Positions 13,326 through 20,642 of a stretch of DNA of 23,337 nucleotides are shown in pieces. This stretch comes from a virus. Where the stretch lies: the IMG/VR virus record IMGVR_UViG_3300033571_026152, positions 1-23,337 of that record. The stretch is one strand, 5' to 3'. Every line of letters begins with the position of its first letter. Within the stretch, counting starts at the first letter, position 1. A program made the translations under genes and the position numbers. A model generated the notes under the pieces. It was not told where the DNA came from and did no database searches. It saw only the letters and a list, made by a program, of their open reading frames with translations.

Positions 13326-13744
13326 CGACCGCCTACCTGTTCCAGCAGGTGGGCGGGCCCAATAAGGTCGAGTACCACTGCCAGCACTGTAAGGCCCAGA
13401 AGCTGTACATGACTCGCAACTGTCGCAAGTTCTTTCCGGAGCAGTACGACCCCGACCGGCGCGGCGGTTGGGTGCCTCGTTTCAACGTCAAGATGGGGGA
13501 GAAGTCGATCAGTTTCGTGCTGCCGGAGTTTGCTGTCCGGGAATGCCCGGTGTCGTACATCACCGGCGAATCGCTGGGCATCGTGGAGTTGTTCGCCCAT
13601 GCCGAGGTGGCGACGGACCGCGGCGGGGCGATGTTCGGGCCGGACGCCAGTAAGTGGCCGGCCTGGTGGGCGGATGCGCTGGGCGTACTGGCAGTGGTCA
13701 AGCGGGCGCACGAAAAGGCTTTCGAGAAAGCAACGAGTAAGTAA
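13322..13744 (+). CDS. GT-type chaperone extension (T-like), made by -1 frameshift
   Basis: The -1 frame is open from the slippery site and encodes 140 residues (LATAYLFQQVGGPNKVEY and onward). Fused to the first part it gives a 288-residue GT-type protein, a little larger than lambda gpGT. An independent GTG start at 13349 is possible but lies inside the hairpin and has no ribosome site. The segment has cysteines CxxC near the start and more downstream (YHCQHC, RNCRKFF), so a metal-binding knot is possible; lambda T is not known to me to have one. It also has WWADALGVLAVVKRAHEKA near the end, a helical segment. The stop abuts the tape measure start as TAATG. Confidence 0.85.
   Translation, partial: LATAYLFQQVGGPNKVEYHCQHCKAQKLYMTRNCRKFFPEQYDPDRRGGWVPRFNVKMGEKSISFVLPEFAVRECPVSYITGESLGIVELFAHAEVATDRGGAMFGPDASKWPAWWADALGVLAVVKRAHEKAFEKATSK
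13331..13354 (+). promoter_or_regulatory. Stimulatory hairpin for the frameshift
   Basis: GCCTACCTG (13331-13339) can pair with CAGGTGGGC (13346-13354) around a 6-base loop: a 9-bp stem with one G-U pair. It begins 8 bases after the slippery heptamer, the usual spacing for frameshift-stimulating structures. Confidence 0.7.
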
Positions 13745-16581
13745 TGCCAGCCACAGATAGATATCAGCTGATCTTGGAAAGCGCAACCCGCGGCGAGGCG
13801 GAGTTGCGCCGCTTTGAACAATCCATCAACCGGCTCGCCGACGTGGCCGAACGCTCGCAAGGCCGCACGGCCAACTCCTACGAGCGGACATCAAAGCGAG
13901 CCAGCGACGCGCTTAAAAAGACTGGTGATGACGCGATGCAGTTTGGCCAACGCGTCCAGGATTTCATTTCTCGGCCGCTCTCTTCGGCGGCCAATGCATT
14001 TCAAGAGTTTGCGGCTAGCGGCGGCAAGGTAGGGGCCGTTGTGGGTGGAGTGACGCTGGGTTTGGCGGCTGCATCTACAGCGGCGTTTGGTCTGGTAACC
14101 GCATCCGCGCAGGGCGCGCGCGAGATTTCCAACTTTGCGGACTCGACCGGTTTCACACTGAACCAGATGGACCGTTTCCGGGCCGTAGCGAAGCTATCCA
14201 ACTTCCAACTGACCAACCTGAATCAGGCGGCTGTGGATCTGTCACTGGCGCTGCGGGATACGGGAGGGCAAGGCGAGCGGACGCGGGCATCGCTGCGCGA
14301 ACTGGGTGTGTCATTCTCAGACTCAACGGGCAAGGTGCGGCCTCTGAATGCGATCCTGCTCGAAACCATCGAGGCTGTTTCGAAGATCGACGAGACATCG
14401 CAGCGCGTGCGACTATCGACCGTACTGGGAGGCGAAGACGCAGCGGCGCGTATTCAGACGCTGATCGGGAACTACCAGACGACCAACCGGGTAGCAGGGG
14501 AGCTGGGGTTTGGGACGCGTGAGAACGTGCTGAAACCGCTGAAAGAAGCGGGTGATGAGATCAACAGGCTGAATCTTCAGTTTGAGATTCTCCGGGACAA
14601 GATGGCTGTTCCGTTCACGTTCGTACTGCGGCAGGTCAACGAGATTCTGGAGCGAAGGCCTCAAGGTGCAGCCGCTATCATTTTCGACGCGGCGTTACAA
14701 TACTCCAACCCATTCGCTGCCATCGCCACGGCGGCGGCGGGAAGGCCCGCGCTGCAGTCTCTTCCGGGGCGCACGCGCGCGCTTGTGGGTAGCCAATCCC
14801 TAGAGCAACTGCAATCTGGGCTAGCCGACACGCAGGCCGGGGTTGGCTTATTCCAGCGTTTCGCATCAGGACGTGGCGGCGAACAGTCGGCCCAGTTCCG
14901 CTTGACGCGCATCCAGCAAGAGCGGACCGAACTACTCAACAAGCTGAGCCAAGGCACGCTTGCCGCGTCTTCGTTTAACGAAACCCTTTCCAATATTAAC
15001 CGCCTGACGAACGAAGAGCGCAGTCTCCAGAAAGCGCTGGAAAACTTGGAGAAAGCGCGGGCCGGCGCTCAGATTACCGTTCAGGCCGGCGACTTGTCGC
15101 TCCGATCGCGCAGCATTCCTTCGCTATTCCGGCGTGCTGAGGCTTCGCGCGTGGCGCAAGCCGGCGGCGTGTTCGGCGATTTCCAGACATCCGAGGCCGC
15201 GATCTCGGCGGCCAACCCAACACGGACCGCTGCCAATGCAGGGTATGGAGCCCTGCTGCTTCAGCAGGAGCAGCAGCAGCGCGAACGTATCCTCGCCATC
15301 ACCCAGCAAGAGCTGAGTTTTCAGACTCGCAAAGTTGAGCTGATGGCGGGCCCTGGTGGAGAACGGGCCGCGATCGAGGAGATCGCCCGGCTCAAACTCG
15401 CTGCGCTGGAAGAGGAGGCGGCTCGGTCGCTGGAGAACTTCAATATCCGCGACCGGCAAAATCAGATCGAGCAGGAGCGGGTGCTGTCCATCTTAGAATT
15501 GGAGCGTCGTCGCCGGCAGGAAAGCCGGGATGCCATCGGCAGCACGTTCGACGCCCTTATCTCCCGAGGGTCCGGCGGCGTCGGCGCCTTGGTGCGGTCT
15601 GTCGGGATTTCGCAGCTTCGGACAATCGCTCAAAACGCTGGCGAAGGACTGGCGAGGAACGCAGGTGGAGTCCTCGGCCGTATCGGTCAGGCCTCCGGGC
15701 TTGGGCGGCTACTCACGGGAACGCTCTTCGACCCGCAAAACGCTGACCCGTTGAAAAACGCCACGGACGCAAATACTGTTGCTACTCAGCAGAACACCGC
15801 CGCGCTGCTGGGCGTGTCTGCGGGAGGCGGAGGAGGAGTAGTTGGTGCGCTTGCCGGTTTGCTGCCAGGCATTGGTCCCGATCTAACTCGGCTGTCGACG
15901 GTTTCCGCCGGCAATCGAAACCTGGGTAATGCTGGACTCATCGGAGGTCTTTCTGTCAACTCTCCCGCTTTCGACCAGGCGGCCAACGCGGCGGCGGGGA
16001 CACGAAATCTCAACACGGCGGCGCTACTCTATGGCGTCCCCCTGCCGGTTGGCCAAGGCAAGGCCGGCCAGAGTCTCACTTTGGGGCAAGGCGTTGGCAT
16101 AGTGGGCGCCGGCTTGGCGGGTACGCTTGGTGCAATCAATGGATTCAAAGCGGGCGGAGTGCAGGGTGCACTCACGGGTTCTGCGTCGATTGCGGGAGCG
16201 GGCGCGTCCATTCTGGCGCTGTCGGGCGTTACTGGGCCCGCCGCTCCCATTCTCGCGGGAATCGGTCTCGCGCTGTCGGCGACCGCGGCTCTGCTGGGCA
16301 ATCCAAAGGAGAGGCGCGATCGGGCGCTGGATCGCATTGTGAACGATGCCCGATACACGGAGACGTCGCCCCTCGACTTCGCCTTCAGCACCGGCGGCGC
16401 CGGATTCGACTACAACAAGCGGGGCGAGTTGCGCGCCCAGCCGATCATGGTCACCATCAACGCTCTGGACTCGCGGAGCATTATTGACCGCCGGGATGAT
16501 TTGGCGACCGCCCTTCAGTACGCGATGTACGAAGGCCACGCGGTTAACCGCGCTGCCCAGGAGGTCGTCCTCGGCGTCTAA
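13744..16581 (+). CDS. Tape measure protein, H-like
   Basis: This 945-residue protein sets tail length and is injected with the DNA. It is mostly helical with long coiled-coil-like stretches (residues 5-95, and a Gln/Glu/Arg-rich stretch in the middle: QQEQQQRERILAITQQELSFQTRK). A hydrophobic segment at 96-120 (VGAVVGGVTLGLAAASTAAFGLVTA) and a Gly/Ala-rich hydrophobic region near the C-terminus (about 770-860) could enter or cross membranes. With about 1.5 angstroms per residue, a general rule for such proteins, the tail would be roughly 140 nm. Lambda H has 853 residues. No lysozyme or peptidase motif is visible. Translation is coupled to the chaperone frame by the TAATG junction. Confidence 0.92.
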   Translation: MPATDRYQLILESATRGEAELRRFEQSINRLADVAERSQGRTANSYERTSKRASDALKKTGDDAMQFGQRVQDFISRPLSSAANAFQEFAASGGKVGAVVGGVTLGLAAASTAAFGLVTASAQGAREISNFADSTGFTLNQMDRFRAVAKLSNFQLTNLNQAAVDLSLALRDTGGQGERTRASLRELGVSFSDSTGKVRPLNAILLETIEAVSKIDETSQRVRLSTVLGGEDAAARIQTLIGNYQTTNRVAGELGFGTRENVLKPLKEAGDEINRLNLQFEILRDKMAVPFTFVLRQVNEILERRPQGAAAIIFDAALQYSNPFAAIATAAAGRPALQSLPGRTRALVGSQSLEQLQSGLADTQAGVGLFQRFASGRGGEQSAQFRLTRIQQERTELLNKLSQGTLAASSFNETLSNINRLTNEERSLQKALENLEKARAGAQITVQAGDLSLRSRSIPSLFRRAEASRVAQAGGVFGDFQTSEAAISAANPTRTAANAGYGALLLQQEQQQRERILAITQQELSFQTRKVELMAGPGGERAAIEEIARLKLAALEEEAARSLENFNIRDRQNQIEQERVLSILELERRRRQESRDAIGSTFDALISRGSGGVGALVRSVGISQLRTIAQNAGEGLARNAGGVLGRIGQASGLGRLLTGTLFDPQNADPLKNATDANTVATQQNTAALLGVSAGGGGGVVGALAGLLPGIGPDLTRLSTVSAGNRNLGNAGLIGGLSVNSPAFDQAANAAAGTRNLNTAALLYGVPLPVGQGKAGQSLTLGQGVGIVGAGLAGTLGAINGFKAGGVQGALTGSASIAGAGASILALSGVTGPAAPILAGIGLALSATAALLGNPKERRDRALDRIVNDARYTETSPLDFAFSTGGAGFDYNKRGELRAQPIMVTINALDSRSIIDRRDDLATALQYAMYEGHAVNRAAQEVVLGV

Positions 16582-16937
16582 TGGCGTCTTTCCCTGCCCT
16601 ATTCTCGGGTTCGGTGTCCCTGTACCCGCTGACTCGAGGTCGCCGCATGCCGGTCGCCATCCAGGAGTGGAGCGACTTTTCCGAGCAGCGGTGGCGGCAA
16701 TCGGCCGAACTGGCGCGGATCCAGCTTATATTCGACGACGTGGTGACGACCGACAAAGAGGCGATTGTGACGTTCTTTGAGCAGCGGAAGGGCTCTTTCG
16801 ACGCCACATGGGACATCACGGTTGGTGGGTCCACCTATTCCTACATGGCCTTCGATTCGGATGAGCTGACGTGCACGGAATCGACGCCGGGCCTCTGGTC
16901 GCTTCAACTCACAGCGGTGCAGACAAGGAAGAACTGA
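16581..16937 (+). CDS. Minor tail-tip protein (M-like position)
   Basis: This 118-residue protein follows the tape measure, as lambda M (109 residues) does. It has the pattern YPLTRGRRMPVAIQEWSDFSEQRWRQ near the N-terminus and FFEQRKGSFDATWDI in the middle, which I associate with small beta-sandwich tail-tip proteins of the distal-tail class. The start overlaps the previous stop (TAATG), and the next gene begins 1 bp after its stop. It resembles its downstream neighbour in length and layout, so the two may be paralogues. The exact family (for example DUF2460-like or M-like) cannot be settled by eye. Confidence 0.7.
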   Translation: MASFPALFSGSVSLYPLTRGRRMPVAIQEWSDFSEQRWRQSAELARIQLIFDDVVTTDKEAIVTFFEQRKGSFDATWDITVGGSTYSYMAFDSDELTCTESTPGLWSLQLTAVQTRKN

Positions 16938-16938
16938 G

Positions 16939-17292
16939 TTGGCAGCCTACCCCACCTTTGCCTTTGGCGGCTCGGCCCACATCCCGTTCAGGGAAACGGT
17001 GGAGATGCGCAATGTCGTCAATCGACAGCCGCATGGCTGGCAGTATGCGTTCAATCTGCGGGCGACCCCGCTGCGTCGCTTCGAAATCACCCACCTTCTC
17101 AACGCAACCGACCTGGCAACGCTCGAGGCCTTCTGGGCGGCCCGGAAAGGTCCCTACGAATCGTTCAGCTTCACTCATCCGGATACCGCAGTGACCTATG
17201 CCAACTGCCGTTTCGGCATGGAGACGCTCGACATCGAAGGTTTTGAGCCCGGCCTGTTCCGGGTGCGAGTTGTGATCCAGGAACACGCCTGA
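16939..17292 (+). CDS. Minor tail-tip protein, paralogue-like to the preceding gene
   Basis: This 117-residue protein starts at TTG 16939, preceded by AAGGAAG about 7 bp upstream, which supports the non-ATG start. It parallels the preceding protein: a strand-rich N-terminus (FAFGGSAHIPFRETVEMRNVVNRQPHGWQYAF), then LEAFWAARKGPYESFSFTHPD in the place where the first has FFEQRKGSFDATWDITV. The pair may form successive rings at the tail tip below the tape measure. The stop and next start share bases (TGATG). Function is by position and pattern only. Confidence 0.7.
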   Translation: MAAYPTFAFGGSAHIPFRETVEMRNVVNRQPHGWQYAFNLRATPLRRFEITHLLNATDLATLEAFWAARKGPYESFSFTHPDTAVTYANCRFGMETLDIEGFEPGLFRVRVVIQEHA

Positions 17293-20200
17293 TGCCTCTA
17301 TCGACAATCGACAGCGCGAAAGGCCTGGCCCAAGCGTATCAGCCGCTGCTGCTGGCAGTGATCACATTCACAGACGGAGCAGTGCTTCGCGTGGCCACGC
17401 ATCCGCTGAACACTGCTGAGGGCGGCTTTCAGTATGGCGGACAGAACTACACGGGCCGGGTGATCTCGTATGAAATCGGAGCACTTCAGGGCTACGATGC
17501 TGGCGGTATCGACATTATCCCCAAGGTCAGCATGGTCCTGGCAGACGCGGACAAAGCGCTGAAGATCAACTACGAGGACGCCAAAGGGTTCGCCGGAGCC
17601 CGGCTCGATCTGACCTTCGTCTTGTGGGATGCCGACACCTCAACGTACTCAAACGACAACATTCTGAAGTTTCGCGGTATTTGTGACGCCGCCGAGACCG
17701 AGTTCGAAACGCTGGTGGTGAACGCGGCCAACAAGCTGAACCTGCAGCGAAAGCAACTCCCCAGCGTGTTGATCCAGCGGCGCTGCCCCTGGCTGAACCC
17801 GAATACGCCGGAGCAGCGCGCGACCGCCGACCAGGAAGACTCGTTCTTCTACGAGTGCGGTGAGACCAACAATTCGGCAATTCCGTGCAACTACACCAAA
17901 GCGACCTGCACCCGGCCGACCCGCTTCGGAGGAATCGAATACGATACCCCGGCCAACTCCAGGAGTCGGGAGTACACGACGGGCAACTGGATCGACCTAG
18001 CCAACGCGCCAAACGATCTTCGTTACGGAGAGCCTGTCCCGATGGTCTACGGTACCGCCTGGGTCAACGCCAAGATCACGAGCGTCTTCGGCGACGGCAA
18101 CTCAACCCGCGGTGAAGCGATTGTGTGCCTGGGCGAGGTGAACAACATCCTTCGGGTCGTGGTGAATGACACCGAGCTGCAGCCGGCGACGGATGTTACT
18201 GGCGGCGTGAACTACATCGTTCGGGATGCGCTCCTCCGCTACAACGTGATCAACCGCGGCGACCGCGACGGCTCTTCTAATCTCGACGTCCCCTGGAGCG
18301 GAAACGGCGACCCCTACGGCTCGATGTGCGCAATCCTATGGGTGGTGCCGCGTCGGGTGGCCGAGTCTTCCCAGCGGCCGCGGCTCCGGGTCCTGGTCCA
18401 AGGACCGAAGCTCCGGGTCTACTCGGACGGATCCACCTACACGCGTCAGTACACGTCCAATCCGGCCTGGGTGCTGATGGATCTCTTGATCTGGGCCGGG
18501 CTCGATTACGCGGATCTGGACATTCCAAGCTTCGTGGCCGCCGCCGCCATCTGCGCCGCCACCATCAGCTATACCGACCAGTACGGCGCCACCTCGTCGC
18601 ACCCACGCTATGGCTGCTCCCTGGTGATCGATCGCCGGCGATCCGCGGCGGAAATCATCCGCGCCGTTCGTATTGGGTTCGGCGGGATTCTCGTGCCGAA
18701 TGGCGCGGCGGGCACGCTGCAGCTCTTTGTCGAAGGAACAATGGCAAGCCAACAGCCGTCCGCGATCGCTGGGTCCAATAATGCTTCTGCCGTCACGTCG
18801 AAGAGCCTGGCCGGGGTGACGGCCAACGGATACAGCGCCTTCGACTTTGACAAAGTGCTGCTGTCCAGCCGCAAGTCGACTTTGACGATCGCGCCGCGGC
18901 CGGTGTCAAGCACTGCAAATAGGATCCAGTTCCGCTTTCCCAACTCCGAGCGAGACTGGGCGGAGGACTCGCTGTCGCTTATAAACGTCGAGGCCGTCAA
19001 CCGAGCAGCCCAGGAGAACGTTGAGCAGCTGCAGGTGGAGGGCGTCGACACCCTGGACCAGGCCAAGCGGATTACGGCGCGCCGGCTCGCTAGAAATCTC
19101 CTGGGCAATCCGCGCGGGGATGCGGCCGGAACAGAGATTTACGAGTGGCTAGACGGGCAGCGCGCCGTCCGGCTGCGCGTCGGGCAAATTTGCCGGCTGA
19201 GCGATTCCCACTATGGCCTGTCCAATGTGCCGATCCGGTTGCTACAGATCCGGCCATCCAACAACTTCGAAACGGTGAAAATTGTGGCTGAGCGGCATAA
19301 CGATAACTGGTACGTCGACACTTTTGGCCAGACCGGCGACCCTGCGTTGACCGAGGCGCGGCGAGATCGCCTGGAGCGGCCCTCGTATGCCTGGTGCCCG
19401 GTCGCGGCCCAGCCAGAGCCGGGCGATCCCATGTTTAGCCGCGACGACTGGTCGTTCTTCATCCGCGAAACCGGGGAAGTACTGGCAGACGGGACCAACC
19501 TGGTGAAGATGTTGATCTCGGGAGCGCTGCCGGTGAACATGCTGGCGGAGCTGCCGCCGCCAATTGTCGGTCGTCAGGGTACGACATCAACTGGATCCGG
19601 AACCTTTCCTGGCGGCGGTTGGACTTACTTTGCCGCCATCTGCGCAAAGGATGCTGACGGCCGACTGTCGCCGCACTCGACGCTATGTCAGGTGGTCGTG
19701 ACCGCCGCCAACTCTCTGAACACAATTACGATCCCCGTGCTCGACTGGCCGGCGGGAGCCGCGGGTTACATTGTGTACGTCGGTAACACTCCCCAGCTCC
19801 TTACCAAACACGTTGAGGCGACGGGCTCGCCGGCCAGCATCACGGTCTCCAACTGGCGCGAGCGTTTCTATGGAGTGCCGGATCCCGAGTTCGACCGCCT
19901 CCGGCTGAAGCTGAAGCGCGTGAAGCACTCCGGAGTATGGGGTGCCGCCATCACCGGGGTGGCATCCGGGACTTTTACGCTCGCCGGAGCTGGGTGGACC
20001 ACAAACCAGTGGGCGGGGCGGGACTGCTCGATTGTAGGACGGGCGGACGGCACGGTCATGTTGATGGATAACTTTCGTGTTTCGTCGAACACGGCAGATA
20101 CCCTGAGCGTGACGCCGGACCCATCATTGTGGGGCCTGGCGCCAGGCGACGCCTTGGTAATGCGGTCGACGCCGACGATCGGCGCAGACGGCGGCGGGAA

Positions 20201-20642
20201 CTTTATCAGCGATGCCCTTTGGGCGAACTCAATCTCTGGAGCCGGACTTGAGGTAGACGGGCTGATCGGGATGCGGCTGCGCATCATCGCCGGTCCCGGG
20301 CGTGGCCACGGGTATCGAGTCGCCAGCAATACGGCAACGAAGATTTACATCGATGGCGACTGGATCCAGACGCCAACATCCAACTCGCGCTACATCGTCG
20401 AAGAGATGGACTGGCAGGTCACCCAAACATCCGACAGCATCGACAATTCGAACCAGTTTGCGGAGTTTACGGCCACCATCGAGGCCGCCAATTACAAGAA
20501 CCAAACGGTTTTGGTGGAGGTGGCAACCGTCGACGGTGGAGGAGCCGAGTCGTTGGCTAGCTTGAATCCGATTCGGGAAGTGTATGTATACGGCCGATCG
20601 TTAGACTCTGATGGAATTGCGGCGGGTGTGGCCTATGCCTGA
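17292..20642 (+). CDS. Tail-tip hub, apparent fusion of L-like Fe-S domain and J-like protein
   Basis: This 1116-residue protein (lambda J has 1132) forms the tail-tip hub and carries the spike. The N-terminal about 215 residues look like the L/BR0599-type tail protein: RRCPW at 163-167, then cysteines at 189, 199 and 206 followed by FGG, a four-cysteine set (165, 189, 199, 206) like that of lambda L, which binds an iron-sulfur cluster. Roughly 300-660 resembles the J/phage-tail_3 type hub (IIRAVRIGFGGILVPNG at about 454). Residues 760-860 look like a fibronectin-type beta-sandwich (YFAAICAKDADGRLS, then AAGYIVYVGNT). No separate L, K or I gene is present. The stop overlaps the spike start by 8 bp. 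Confidence 0.82.
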   Translation: MPLSTIDSAKGLAQAYQPLLLAVITFTDGAVLRVATHPLNTAEGGFQYGGQNYTGRVISYEIGALQGYDAGGIDIIPKVSMVLADADKALKINYEDAKGFAGARLDLTFVLWDADTSTYSNDNILKFRGICDAAETEFETLVVNAANKLNLQRKQLPSVLIQRRCPWLNPNTPEQRATADQEDSFFYECGETNNSAIPCNYTKATCTRPTRFGGIEYDTPANSRSREYTTGNWIDLANAPNDLRYGEPVPMVYGTAWVNAKITSVFGDGNSTRGEAIVCLGEVNNILRVVVNDTELQPATDVTGGVNYIVRDALLRYNVINRGDRDGSSNLDVPWSGNGDPYGSMCAILWVVPRRVAESSQRPRLRVLVQGPKLRVYSDGSTYTRQYTSNPAWVLMDLLIWAGLDYADLDIPSFVAAAAICAATISYTDQYGATSSHPRYGCSLVIDRRRSAAEIIRAVRIGFGGILVPNGAAGTLQLFVEGTMASQQPSAIAGSNNASAVTSKSLAGVTANGYSAFDFDKVLLSSRKSTLTIAPRPVSSTANRIQFRFPNSERDWAEDSLSLINVEAVNRAAQENVEQLQVEGVDTLDQAKRITARRLARNLLGNPRGDAAGTEIYEWLDGQRAVRLRVGQICRLSDSHYGLSNVPIRLLQIRPSNNFETVKIVAERHNDNWYVDTFGQTGDPALTEARRDRLERPSYAWCPVAAQPEPGDPMFSRDDWSFFIRETGEVLADGTNLVKMLISGALPVNMLAELPPPIVGRQGTTSTGSGTFPGGGWTYFAAICAKDADGRLSPHSTLCQVVVTAANSLNTITIPVLDWPAGAAGYIVYVGNTPQLLTKHVEATGSPASITVSNWRERFYGVPDPEFDRLRLKLKRVKHSGVWGAAITGVASGTFTLAGAGWTTNQWAGRDCSIVGRADGTVMLMDNFRVSSNTADTLSVTPDPSLWGLAPGDALVMRSTPTIGADGGGNFISDALWANSISGAGLEVDGLIGMRLRIIAGPGRGHGYRVASNTATKIYIDGDWIQTPTSNSRYIVEEMDWQVTQTSDSIDNSNQFAEFTATIEAANYKNQTVLVEVATVDGGGAESLASLNPIREVYVYGRSLDSDGIAAGVAYA

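Noticed and set aside
13349-13744. Independent T-like gene from GTG 13349
   Set aside because: The GTG lies within the predicted hairpin and lacks a ribosome site; the open -1 frame from the slippery site is a better explanation.
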